The notes under the pieces are model-generated. The model worked only from the letters and a program-made list of their open reading frames with translations, made no database searches and was not told where the DNA came from. Positions 55,235-64,000 of a DNA stretch of 64,000 nt are shown one piece after another. Made by a program: the position numbers and the translations under genes. Every line of letters begins with the position of its first letter. Within the stretch, counting starts at the first letter, position 1. The stretch comes from Doryteuthis pealeii (Eukaryota > Mollusca > Cephalopoda > Myopsida > Loliginidae): assembly GCA_023376005.1 (NCBI GenBank), contig CM042157.1:90950987-91014986 (forward strand), read 5' to 3'.

Positions 55235-55483
55235 TAAGTAAAGTAAAGTCGACAGGGCGGCCTAAAGTTGGTATCAGCCAGTCAGTGAGGGAGTCTATCC
55301 CCTTTTCAATAGCGCTAGACCAACGAGATTGTTTTAGCATTTGAGGTGGAGCGCCACACCTACCATCAACTCCTTACTTTACCGCACAGATCCCTGTACT
55401 ACTCATACGCTGAGGACCGGTATCGAACTAGGAACCTTGTGGTTTCTAGCCGAATGCTCTACCGACTGAGCTAAACCGGCCCC
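55235..55483 (-). mobile_element. SINE-2, full length
   Basis: The minus strand starts GGGGCCGGTTTAGCTCAGTC and has GGTAGAGCATTCGGCTAGAA, AGTTCGATACCGG, GGGATCTGTGCGGTAAAGTA and a GTCGACTTTACTTTACTTAC tail: the best-preserved copy here. The anticodon-loop position reads CTAGAAA, but pairing on the 3' side of that stem is poor, so the source tRNA is unclear. Confidence 0.92.
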
Positions 55484-55585
55484 CATTTTCTATATAAATA
55501 CAGGCAAATTTGCATATTTTTGTTTATATAAGGTCTGAATAAAGCAATATGAGAATCAAAATTACAAAAATACACAAAAATGTTT

Positions 55586-55885
55586 AGCTTGTGGTAGAAA
55601 ATTCGAACCATATGACTTTTAAGCACCCCTTTTGCGATCTCGGTTCGTGGGGACATTTTTTCCATTTACACCGTCAAAATCCGGTTAATTGTTAACAGAC
55701 GATTTTTAGAGTTTTTTTTTAAATTATAAAACTAACCCTAACCTCTAACCCTAACCCTAACCCCTAACCTTAACCCCTAACAAGCAATTGGATTTTGACG
55801 GTGTAAATGAGAAAAGTGTCCTTGTGAGTCGAGATCGTGGAAGGGGTGCCTAAAGGTCATATGGTCCGAAAATTCTCTATGAGCT
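55586..55885. mobile_element. Foldback element with a telomere-repeat core
   Basis: Arms of ~100 bp (55586-55685 and 55788-55885) are inverted copies with mismatches: CATATGACTTTTAAGCACCC against GGGTGCCTAAAGGTCATATG, and TTTACACCGTCAAAATCC against GGATTTTGACGGTGTAAA. The centre (55733-55783) is (CCCTAA)n with variants such as CCCCTAA. No TSD was resolved. Confidence 0.85.
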
Positions 55886-56027
55886 ACTCAGCACTTAATC
55901 TACTTGGAATGTTCTGGGTAAATTTGAAAATTTCATTACCCAGGTGACAAAAGCAAAGACTGAAGAGAAAAAATAAGTCTTACTATAGGCATAAGCAATT
56001 TGGGAAATGGCATTTTCTGCTCCAAAT

Positions 56028-56562
56028 GTTTTTTTCACATAGTGTAAGAGACTATTTTTTCACATAGTGTAAGAGACTATTTTTTCACATAGTGTAAGAG
56101 ACTATTTTTTCACATAGTGTAAGAGACTATTTTTTCACATAGTGTAAGAGACTATTTTTTTTCACATAGTGTAGACTATTTTTTCACATAGTGTAAGAGA
56201 CTATTTTTTTCACATAGTGTAAGAGACTATTTTTTCACATAGTGTAAGAGACTATTTTTTTCACATAGTGTAAGAGACTATTTTTTCACATAGTGTAAGA
56301 CTATTTTTTTCACATAGTGTAGAGACTATTTTTCACATAGTGTAAGAGACTATTTTTTCACATAGTGTAAGAGACTATTTTTTTCACATAGTGTAAGAGA
56401 CTATTTTTTTCACATAGTGTAAGAGACTATTTTTTTCACATAGTGTAAGAGACTATTTTTTCACATAGTGTAAGACTATTTTTTCACATAGTGTAAGAGA
56501 CTATTTTTTCACATAGTGTAAGAGACTATTTTTTCACATAGTGGAAGAGACTATTTTTTCTG
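56028..56562. repeat. 26-bp tandem array, 21 units
   Basis: The core CACATAGTGTAAGAGACTAT is followed by 5-8 T. I count 21 CACATAG cores. Variation is mostly T-run length plus AAGA or AG deletions in a few units. Confidence 0.95.
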
Positions 56563-56639
56563 TAATATTTCTGTAATATATATTTGGAATTTTTTATTTA
56601 TCAAACCTAATGGTGAACTTGATTATATTAGTCTCTATT

Positions 56640-57130
56640 GGAAAACCGATAGTAGAATTATCTTCCACTGCCGCTAGGGGGCGAATCACCAACATACGAT
56701 GTTGGCGGCAAAATCAAACCCCATCACTTATCTGAAGGCTGTCCACCTGAGAAGTCACTTTAACAAGGGCTCCATCCACCGCCCACTTCAAAGGGCAGTT
56801 AACCAGGCGAGTCGCTAAAAAAAAGTACTCCCCAACACTTTACTTATCCTAAGAACTTTCACCTGGAGAGACGTCTCAACAGCACTCCAAACGATGGCTA
56901 GTAGAGATCATTTCTAGAGCCACTTCACCAACAAACTGTTAATTTCACCTCTCAAGATAAGTCTGGTATCAAATGTCAACAAATTTGCAGCAATTTTTCT
57001 ATCTTTGTTTAATACATGTGTATAATTTCCATTTGTGTTGTTTGTCTTCTTTCATCCGAAACAATTGACGACCACCGGGAGATTTAAGATCTCCCTACGA
57101 CCCCCGTAATTCCTCTTATCTCTTACCCTG
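56640..57130 (+). mobile_element. LTR-D-like repeat, copy 2
   Basis: ATTATCTTCCACTGCCGCTA, a GGGGGCGAATC block, a CCAACATACGATGTTGG hairpin, GATAAGTCTGGTATCAAATG and TTTGTCTTCTTTCATCCGA align with the minus strand of 42398-43050. The 57060-57180 part is repeated at 58030-58170. Confidence 0.6.
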
Positions 57131-57174
57131 CAGTTCTTTGGTTAGTATCTTTTCTCCCCCGCTGCAGTCCCAGA

Positions 57175-57540
57175 AAAAAAAGATTTGGACAGTCTCATCT
57201 TTAACCAGAGGGTGTGGCAAGTGGTCACGAGGAACGACGAAGAAAAATACCGACCTCTTTTTGCTTTCCGAGGCTTAGGGTATGGACCGGCTTCTTGTCC
57301 CTAGTATGGGATTACAGTAATTTAACAGTGCCCTCTCTCTCTTTCTCTCTGCCTTTCCTCCTCTTCTGATACAACCCACGAGACGAGCTCGAAAATAAAA
57401 GCTAAGCAGCTTGTGACAATATATTTCTCACGTTGTATTTTTTTATCGACAAGATGACCGCCACGTGCCGAACACCTTTTTAGTGTCGTGAATTTGGAGG
57501 CACTTTGACAAGATCCGCTATACAACATATATCGCTATTA
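57175..57540 (+). mobile_element. LTR-B copy 2 with internal edge
   Basis: Matches 16126-16480: CTTTTTGCTTTCCGAGGC, CTCTCTCTTTCTCTCTGCCT, AATAAAAGCTAAGC, CCGCCACGTG and ACACCTTTTTAGTGTCGTGA. Confidence 0.65.
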
Positions 57541-57587
57541 GAATGTTACAGCAAGATGATAATGGTCGGAAGATTAAGAAAAACTAG

Positions 57588-58025
57588 TGTAGCGTTAGTT
57601 TCGTATTTGCCTGGTGGAGTTGTCTGCCCGGTTTAGTTTGCTGGTGCCCACTAGAGGACTATAGTATTTAAGCGCCGGGTTCAAACCCTTTCGGCCTCTT
57701 TTCCTGTTCCAGTAACTACGAGCCACATGGAGTAGATACGGTCTACTCCTTCTCGTTGGGGCTTTTGGCCCCACTTACATTACTGTAAGTTCTTCACACA
57801 GCATGGACTATCCCTAGTCTCATGTCTGTACTTTTATATGTTATCTTGTACCATTCATGAATGTGTCTTCATCTTTATTTATGTACTCTTTGTTTATGTA
57901 CCCTTTTACCTATGTACTTTGTATCTCGTCATATCCATGTGCTGTACTATATTAAATGTTTTGTCTGTTAACCTTCGTCGGAGTTTTGTATTCAAAGTAT
58001 ATATAACTTTGAACCAATTCTTACA
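57588..58025 (+). mobile_element. Solo LTR-E (438 bp) with 4-bp TSD
   Basis: TGTAGCGTTAGTTTCG to ACCAATTCTTACA (TG...CA), flanked by CTAG at 57584-57587 and 58026-58029. It contains ATAGTATTTAAGCGCC (TATA-like). The related start of another copy is at the right window edge (AGTATTTAAGCGAC, ACCACATGGA, TTCTCGTGGGGGCT). Confidence 0.85.
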
Positions 58026-58175
58026 CTAGTATCAATAAGAGCTCCCTATAACCTCCATAATTCCTCTTATCTCTTACCCTGTAGTTCTTTGGTTAGTATC
58101 TTCCCCCCCCCGTCCCCCCCAAAATATGTGATTTGGACAGTCTCATCTTTAACCAGAGGGTGTTGCAAGATGAAA
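58026..58175 (+). repeat. Duplicate of 57060-57225
   Basis: AATTCCTCTTATCTCTTACC, TAGTTCTTTGGTTAGTATCT and TTTGGACAGTCTCATCTTTA are in the same order as at 57107-57215, with a C-run between. Confidence 0.85.
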
Positions 58176-58659
58176 ACTAGTATCAATATATATAAGTTTA
58201 GTGGAAGCCACAAAGTTTACACAAGTTTACTGATTTTAAGATATTTGCTTATTTTGCAGGCGAACTGCACTTATGATTTTGTCTTAGAATTAAACATTGC
58301 ACAGCCAAATTGGTCAGCGTCCATTTTGACTGAAGATAATGACCACTTTGCATGATAAGTCAGTGTCAATCTGTTATCGTTGCATGATACAATTTTGATT
58401 TAATACTGAAACAAACAATGGAATGAAAGACAAATGGACAAACAGACGGAAAAAAAAGAAAGATGGTAGCAAAATTGACACATCTCAGACCAATGTATCA
58501 ATTGCGTCATTTAGAGAATTCTTTCTGGCACTGAGTCTAACAAAGATTCAGATTTAGTTGAAAAGAATTTAGATAAAGAGTGAGTTTTATTGATTCACAT
58601 CATTATTTAGCACTGCCTTTCCATATTGATATAACACATCTCTTTCTGAGGGGCATTGG
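58176..58659. other. Unassigned
   Basis: The 88-codon plus frame at 58089-58355 runs from the repeat into unassigned sequence; no motif. Confidence 0.4.
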
Positions 58660-58745
58660 TACAGGCACTGCTCTAGGAGAAAGAAAACTGAATTCAAACT
58701 ATCTGTATTCCTCTTAGAAATTAACCTTGTGTCACATCCTGTCCA
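58660..58745 (+). mobile_element. SINE-1 3' fragment
   Basis: GGCACTGCTCTAGGAGAAAG, AAAACTGAATTCAAACTATC and CTTGTGTCACATCCTGTCC match the SINE-1 3' third. Confidence 0.8.
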
Positions 58746-58788
58746 TAGTGATCAGTGGCTACATATATACATCTCGTATGTCTGTCTT

Positions 58789-58794
58789 TTTCTT

Positions 58795-58880
<86 letters not shown>
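58789..58880. repeat. (TC)n-(TA)n microsatellite
   Basis: TTTCTTTC lead-in, then (CT)n to ~58831 and (AT)n to ~58880. Confidence 0.97.
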
Positions 58881-58882
<2 letters not shown>

Positions 58883-59563
58883 CATGAATATGTAAGAATA
58901 CACTTTACCTCTACTAAATGTTTGAATGATAGAGAGAAAAACAAAACGGGTTAAGGATGAAGTCAGGAAAAATAAAATATATTACATTCCGATTACTATT
59001 AACTAAGAATAATAACATCCCCTCACCTACACCGGTGTCCAAAACCAGCTACAAACTTTTGACCTGAATTTCCCTTACTCTGTTACCTATAGTGAACATT
59101 TAAGTACACCGTGACCCCAAACCCATACATAGCGTTCGATTGAACTTCCTGCCAATTTTGTGAAAAATAAAGAAATAAATAGTTTTACAAGACACAAGTT
59201 AAGAAGATTTCAATGCGATCAGACGTATGATTAAACTCGCTGCTACTATGAGATATGAGACAGAGGAAAAGCAGAACCTTAAACGTGTATTGAATGATTT
59301 TAAAAGGCCTGCTATTTGCTAAGGAGATTTGTAAAGTTATTGTGTGAAAAAGAAAAGGAAAAGAAAACCTATTTTACGTGACACGGAATTAATACGAGAA
59401 ATGAAAAAGGAAGGTTTCAAAGAGATCTCTTCATTAATTTAAGTCTCTCATTGTTTAAATATTTTGCATTATCACATTTGACTCCATAGCTTCAAGAACA
59501 CTTTTGAACTTTTAACTGTAACCATTTCATATGAACTTTTGACTATGACCATTTTATATTAAA
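58881..59563. other. Unassigned stretch before the minisatellite
   Basis: AT-rich. The last ~70 bp contain AACTTTTGACTATGACCATT-like pairs, possibly decayed edge sequence. Confidence 0.4.
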
Positions 59564-62500
59564 TGTCTCTTAATTTATGTAGCTCATCTTGGAGATTGCC
59601 TGTCTCTTAATTCATGTAGCTCATGTTAGAGATTGCCTACCTAATAATTTATGTAGCTCCCCTTGGAGATCGCCTATCTCTTAATTTATGTACCTCATGT
59701 TGGAGATTGCCTGTTTCCTAATTCATGTAGCTCATGTTGGAGATTGCCTGTCTCTTAATTTATGTAGCTCATCTTGGAGATTGCCTGTCTCCTAATTTAT
59801 GTAGCTCATCTTGGAGATTACCTGTCTCTTAATTTATGTAGCTCATGCTGGAGATTACCTGTCTCCTAATTTATGTAGCTCATCTTGGAGATTACCTGTC
59901 TCTTAATTTATATAGCTAATGTTAGTGATTGCCTACCTAATAATTTATGTAGCTCATCTTGGAGATTGCCTGTTTCCTAATTCATGTAGCTCATGTTGGA
60001 GATTATCTGTCTCCTAATTTATGTAGCTCATGTTGGAGATTACCTACTCCTAATTTATGTAGCTCATCTTGGAGATTACCTATCTCCTAATTTATGTAGC
60101 TCATGTTGGAGATTGCCTGTCTCTTAATTTATGTAGCTCATGTTGGAGATTACCAGTCTCCTAATTTATGTTGCTCATCTTGGAGATTGCCTGTCTCCTA
60201 ATTTATGTAGCTCATGTCGGAGATTGCCTATCTCTTAATTTATGTAGCTCATCTTGTAGATTGCCTGTCTCTTGATTTATGTAGCTCATGTTAGAGATTG
60301 CCCACCTAATCATTTATGTAGCTCATGTTGGAGATTACCTGTCACTTAATTTATGTAGCTCATGTCGGAGATTGCCTACCTAATAATTTATGTAGCTCAC
60401 CTTGGAGATTGTCTGTCTCTTAATTTTTGTAGCTCATCTTGGAGATTGCCTGTCTCTTAATTTATGTAGCTCATGTTAGAGATTGCCTACCTAATAATTT
60501 TGTGTAGCCCACCTTGGAGATTGCCTGTCTCTTAATTTATGTAGCTCATCTTGGAGATTGCCTCTCTCCTAATTTACGTAGCTCATCTTGGAGAATACCT
60601 GTCTCTTAATTTATGTAGCTCATGTTGGAGATTGCCTGTTTCCTAATTCATGTAGCTCATCTTGGAGATTGCCTGTCTCCTAATGTATGTAGCTCATCTT
60701 GGAGATTGCCTATCTCCTAATTTATGTAGCTCATCTTGGAGATTGCCTGTCTCTTAATTTATGTAGCTCATCTTGGAGATTGCCTGTCTCTTCATTTATG
60801 TAACTTATGTTAGAGGTTGCCTACCTAATAAGTTATGTAGCTCACCTTGGAGATTGCCTGTCTCTTGATTTATGTAGCTCATGTTAGAGATTGCCCACCT
60901 AATCATTTATGTAGCTCATGTTGGAGATTACCTGTCACTTAATTTATGTAGCTCATGTCGGAGATTGCCTACCTAATAATTTATGTAGCTCACCTTGGAG
61001 ATTGTCTGTCTCTTAATTTTTGTAGCTCATCTTGGAGATTGCCTATCTCCTAATTTACGTAGCTCATCTTGGAGAATACCTGTCTCTTAATTTATGCAGC
61101 TCATGTTGGAGATTACCAGTCTCCTAATTTATGTAGCTCATCTTGGAGATTGCCTGTTTCCTAATTCATGTAGCTCATCTTGGAGATTGCCTGTCTCCTA
61201 ATGTATGTAGCTCATCTTGGAGATTGCCTATCTCCTAATTTATGTAGCTCATCTTGGAGATTGCCTGTCTCTTAATTTATGCAGCTCATCTTGGAGATTA
61301 CCAGTCTCCTAATTTATGTAGCTCATCTTGGAGATTGCCTGTTTCCTAATTCATGTAGCTCATCTTGGAGATTGCCTGTCTCCTAATTTATGTAGCTCAT
61401 CTTGGAGATTGCCTATCTCCTAATTTATGGAGATTTATTGGAGATTGCCTGTCTCTTAATTTATGTAGCTCATCTTGTAGATTGCCTCTCTCTGAATTTA
61501 TGTAGCTCATGTTAGAGATTGCCAACCTAATAATTTATGTAGCTAATCTTGGAGATTGCCTGTCTATTAATTTATGTAGCTACTCTTTTCATCTTGGAGA
61601 TTGCCTGTCTCTTGTTTATGTAGCTCATGTTAGAGGTTCGCCTCCTAATAAGTTATGTAGTCACCTTGGAGATTGCCTGTCTCTTAATTTATGTAGCTCA
61701 TCTTGGAGATTGCCTGTCTCCTAATTTATGTAGCTCATCTGGAGATTGCCTGTCTTTTAATTCATGTAGGCTCATGTTAGAGATTGCCTACCTAATAATT
61801 TATGTAGCTCCATTGGAGATGCCTGTCTCTTAATTTATGTAGCTCATCTTGGAGATTGCCTGTTTCCTAATTCATGTAGCTCATGTTGGAATTATCTGTC
61901 TCCTAATTTATGTAGCTCATGTTGGAGATTACCTATCTCCTAATTTATGTAGCTCATTGTTGGAGATTACCTATCTCCTAATTTATGTAGCTCATGTTGG
62001 AGATTGCCTGTCTCTTAATTCATGTAGCTCATGTTGAGATTACCAGTCTCCTAATTTATGTAGCTCATCTTTGGAGATTGCCTGTCTCTTAATTATGTAT
62101 AGCTCATCTTGGAGATTGCCTGTCTCCTAATTTATGTAGCTCATGTTGGAGATTACCTGTCACCTAATTTATTGTAGCTCATGTTGGAGATTGCCTCTCC
62201 AAAATTTATGTAGCTCATGTTGGAGATTGCTGTCTCTTAATTCATGTTGCTCATCTTGGAGATACCTGTATCTCAATTTATGTAGCTCATGTTGGAATTG
62301 CCTGTCTCTTAATTTATGTAGCTAATGTTGGATTGCCTGTCTCCTAATTTATGTAGCTCGTCTTGGAGATTGCCTGTCTCTTAATTTATGTAGCTCATCT
62401 TGGAGATTGCTGTCTCCTAATTCATGTAGCTCATGTCGGAGATTGCATATCTCTTAATTTATGTAGCTCATTTGAAATTGCCCCTCTGAATTTATGTAGC

Positions 62501-63461
62501 TCATGTTAGAGATTGCCAACCTAATAATTTATGTAGCTCACCTTGGAGATTGCCTGCCTCTTAATTTTTGTAGCTCATCTTGGAGATTGCCTGTCTCTTA
62601 ATTTATGTAGCTCATGTTAGAGGTTGCCTACCTAATAAGTTATGTAGCTCACCTTGAGATTGCCTGTCTCTTAATTTATGTAGCTCATCTTGGAGATTGC
62701 CCGTCTCTTAATTTACGTAGCTCATGTTGGAGATTACCTGTCTCCTAATTTATGTAGCTCATGTTGGAGATTGCCTCTCTTAATTAATGTAGCTCATATT
62801 GGAGATTGCCTATCTCTTAATTTATGTAGCTCATCTTGGAGATTGCCTGTCTCTTAATTTATGTAGCCCATGTTAGAGATTGCCTACCTAATAATTTATG
62901 TAGCTCACCTTGGAGATTGCCTGTCTCTTAATTTATGTAGCTCATCTTGGAGATTTCTCTCTCCTAATTTATGTAGCTCATCTTGGAGAATACCTGTATC
63001 TCAATTTATGTAGCTCATTTGGAGATTGCTGTCTCTTAATTTATGTAGCTAATGTTGGAGATTGGCCTGTCTCCTAATTTAATGTAGCTCATCTTGGAGA
63101 TTGCCTGTCTCTTAATTTATGTAGCTTATCTTGGAGATTGCCTGTCTCTTAAATCATGTAGCTCATCTTGGAGATAACCTGTCTCCTAATTTATGTAGCT
63201 CATTTGAGATTGCCTGTTTCCTAATTCATGTAGCTCATCTTGGAGTTGCCTGTCTCCTAATTTATGTAGCTTATCTTGGAGATTGCCTGTTCTCCTAATT
63301 ATGTAGCTCATTTGAGATTGCCTGTCTCCAATTTATGTAGCTCATCTTGGAGATTGCCTGTCTCTTAAATTCATGTAGCTCATCTTGGAGATTGCTACCT
63401 ATAGATTTATGTAGCTCATCTTGGAGATTGCCTGTTTCCATAATTCATGTAGCTCATGTTT
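59564..63461. repeat. 37-bp minisatellite, ~105 units, with higher-order structure
   Basis: The main unit joins TTAATTTATGTAGCTCAT and CTTGGAGATTGCCTGTCTC (37 bp). A second type has GTTAGAGATTGCCTACCTAA. The two types alternate in runs; a block starting CTTGATTTATG followed by CATGTTAGAGATTGCCCACC recurs at ~60271 and ~60864 (~593 bp, 16 units). Left of ~61.6 kb units are almost all exactly 37 bp; right of it many carry 1-bp indels. The short frames over it (e.g. 61509-62325) are array artefacts: 37 is not a multiple of 3. Confidence 0.97.
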
Positions 63462-63811
63462 TTAACACTAATAAGATTTTGTAAAAAGGAAAATTAATTT
63501 TAACAAATCAGATCTTTGTAACTTCTTCTTCATTTGATACAATTTATAATACACATATAAAGGAGCAATTTTTGTGATTACTGAAACTTCTTTGTTCATT
63601 ACTTGTAATGTTTGGCTTGTTTCTTTAATGTTACAATTTCACATAAAAATTACCTCCAACCAACATACAACAAACTCCTTCATCACACACGACCAAATTT
63701 CTGAGATGAACCTGTTGCTTCTGATTCCTAATTTGTAATAAATATTGTTATCTCTTGTCTAATTGTTTTGTTTGTATTCTTGTTCCATTCCAAATATATT
63801 GCTGTGCTAAC
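63462..63811. other. AT-rich stretch after the array
   Basis: Nothing recognised. Confidence 0.4.
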
Positions 63812-64000
63812 TAGGTGTTGTTGGGATTATCTTCACATTGACCTGGAAGAGTTATCTTCCGCTCGGTTGCCACTTGTTTCTCACAGGGGCTTTAGTATTT
63901 AAGCGACTGATTCAAATGCTTCTTCCTCTTTTATTCTACCTCTTTCTAGTAGGAACAGACCACATGGATTAGACATTGTCACACCCTTCTCGTGGGGGCT
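63812..64000 (+). mobile_element. LTR-E-like LTR, cut by window end
   Basis: TGTTGTTGGGATTATC may be its 5' edge. TTTAGTATTTAAGCGACTGA, TTCAAATGCTTC and GACCACATGGATTAGACA align with 57655-57755. Confidence 0.65.

Noticed and set aside
55235..55483. Functional tRNA gene at the head of SINE-2
   Set aside because: Weak anticodon-stem pairing, a ~180-bp SINE body attached, and several dispersed copies; a tRNA-derived SINE.
56028..56562. Centromeric satellite
   Set aside because: Only 21 units of 26 bp; ordinary minisatellite size with no further evidence.
58721..58954. Short frames over (TC)n-(TA)n
   Set aside because: Microsatellite translation.
61509..62325. Series of ~60-71-codon frames with LGDCLSLNLCSS-type repeats
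   Set aside because: Translation of the 37-bp array; frames change at each indel and occur in all three phases.
59564..63461. CRISPR-like array
   Set aside because: Units are contiguous 37-bp repeats with no unique spacers, in a eukaryotic context.

Overview
The window is eukaryotic, intron-bearing, AT-rich animal DNA, built almost entirely from transposable elements, their fragments and tandem repeats. The mix is non-LTR retrotransposons of several clades, Penelope-like elements with GIY-YIG endonuclease, two tRNA-headed SINE families, solo LTRs, hAT-, piggyBac- and Helitron-type non-autonomous elements, foldback elements and long minisatellites. This fits a lophotrochozoan, most likely a gastropod mollusc; that assignment is inference from repeat style, because no host gene long enough to place the species is visible. 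No intact long protein-coding gene was found: nearly every long reading frame is a decayed transposon ORF or a translated simple repeat.

Layout. 0-5.5 kb: LINE ORF2 tails, a 13-plus-copy dispersed family here called R1, and the first SINEs. 5.5-17 kb: more R1 and SINE-1 copies with clear target-site duplications (TSDs), a 379-nt uninterrupted purine tract, a hAT element carrying a nested LTR, two inverted-arm Penelope terminal-repeat elements, and a 287-bp palindromic MITE with an 8-bp TSD. 17-19.4 kb: one antisense LINE RT gene split by a Penelope-like fragment. 22.1-24.3 kb: a decayed Penelope-like element, itself split by a 427-bp palindromic insert carrying hammerhead-ribozyme-like motifs. 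24.3-31 kb: a MITE nested in a SINE, an LTR, a second LINE copy hit by a solo LTR, and a LINE segment tandemly repeated four times. 31.4-32.1 kb: a GA-rich array.

32.1-38.6 kb is the least repetitive part. It ends in a GC-richer patch that could be the promoter and first coding exon of a host gene on the minus strand, running leftwards. 39.2-46.7 kb: a hammerhead-like motif, a Helitron-like element whose two ends are each duplicated, a piggyBac-like MITE, and a LINE RT interrupted by LTRs. 46.97-48.24 kb: a 1.27-kb foldback with arms of about 580 bp. 49-58 kb: three LTR families, SINEs, a palindrome with a telomere-repeat core, and a 26-bp array. 59.56-63.46 kb: a 37-bp minisatellite of roughly 105 units with higher-order structure. 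The window closes inside another LTR.

The elements do not form a pathway; what the window records is layered insertion history. TSDs give the order of events in at least eight places. The best candidates for something under-described are the hammerhead-like motifs in Penelope-like and palindromic elements, the telomere-cored foldback, the 1.27-kb foldback and the A-A-B-B Helitron-like element. All positions and alignments were made by eye.
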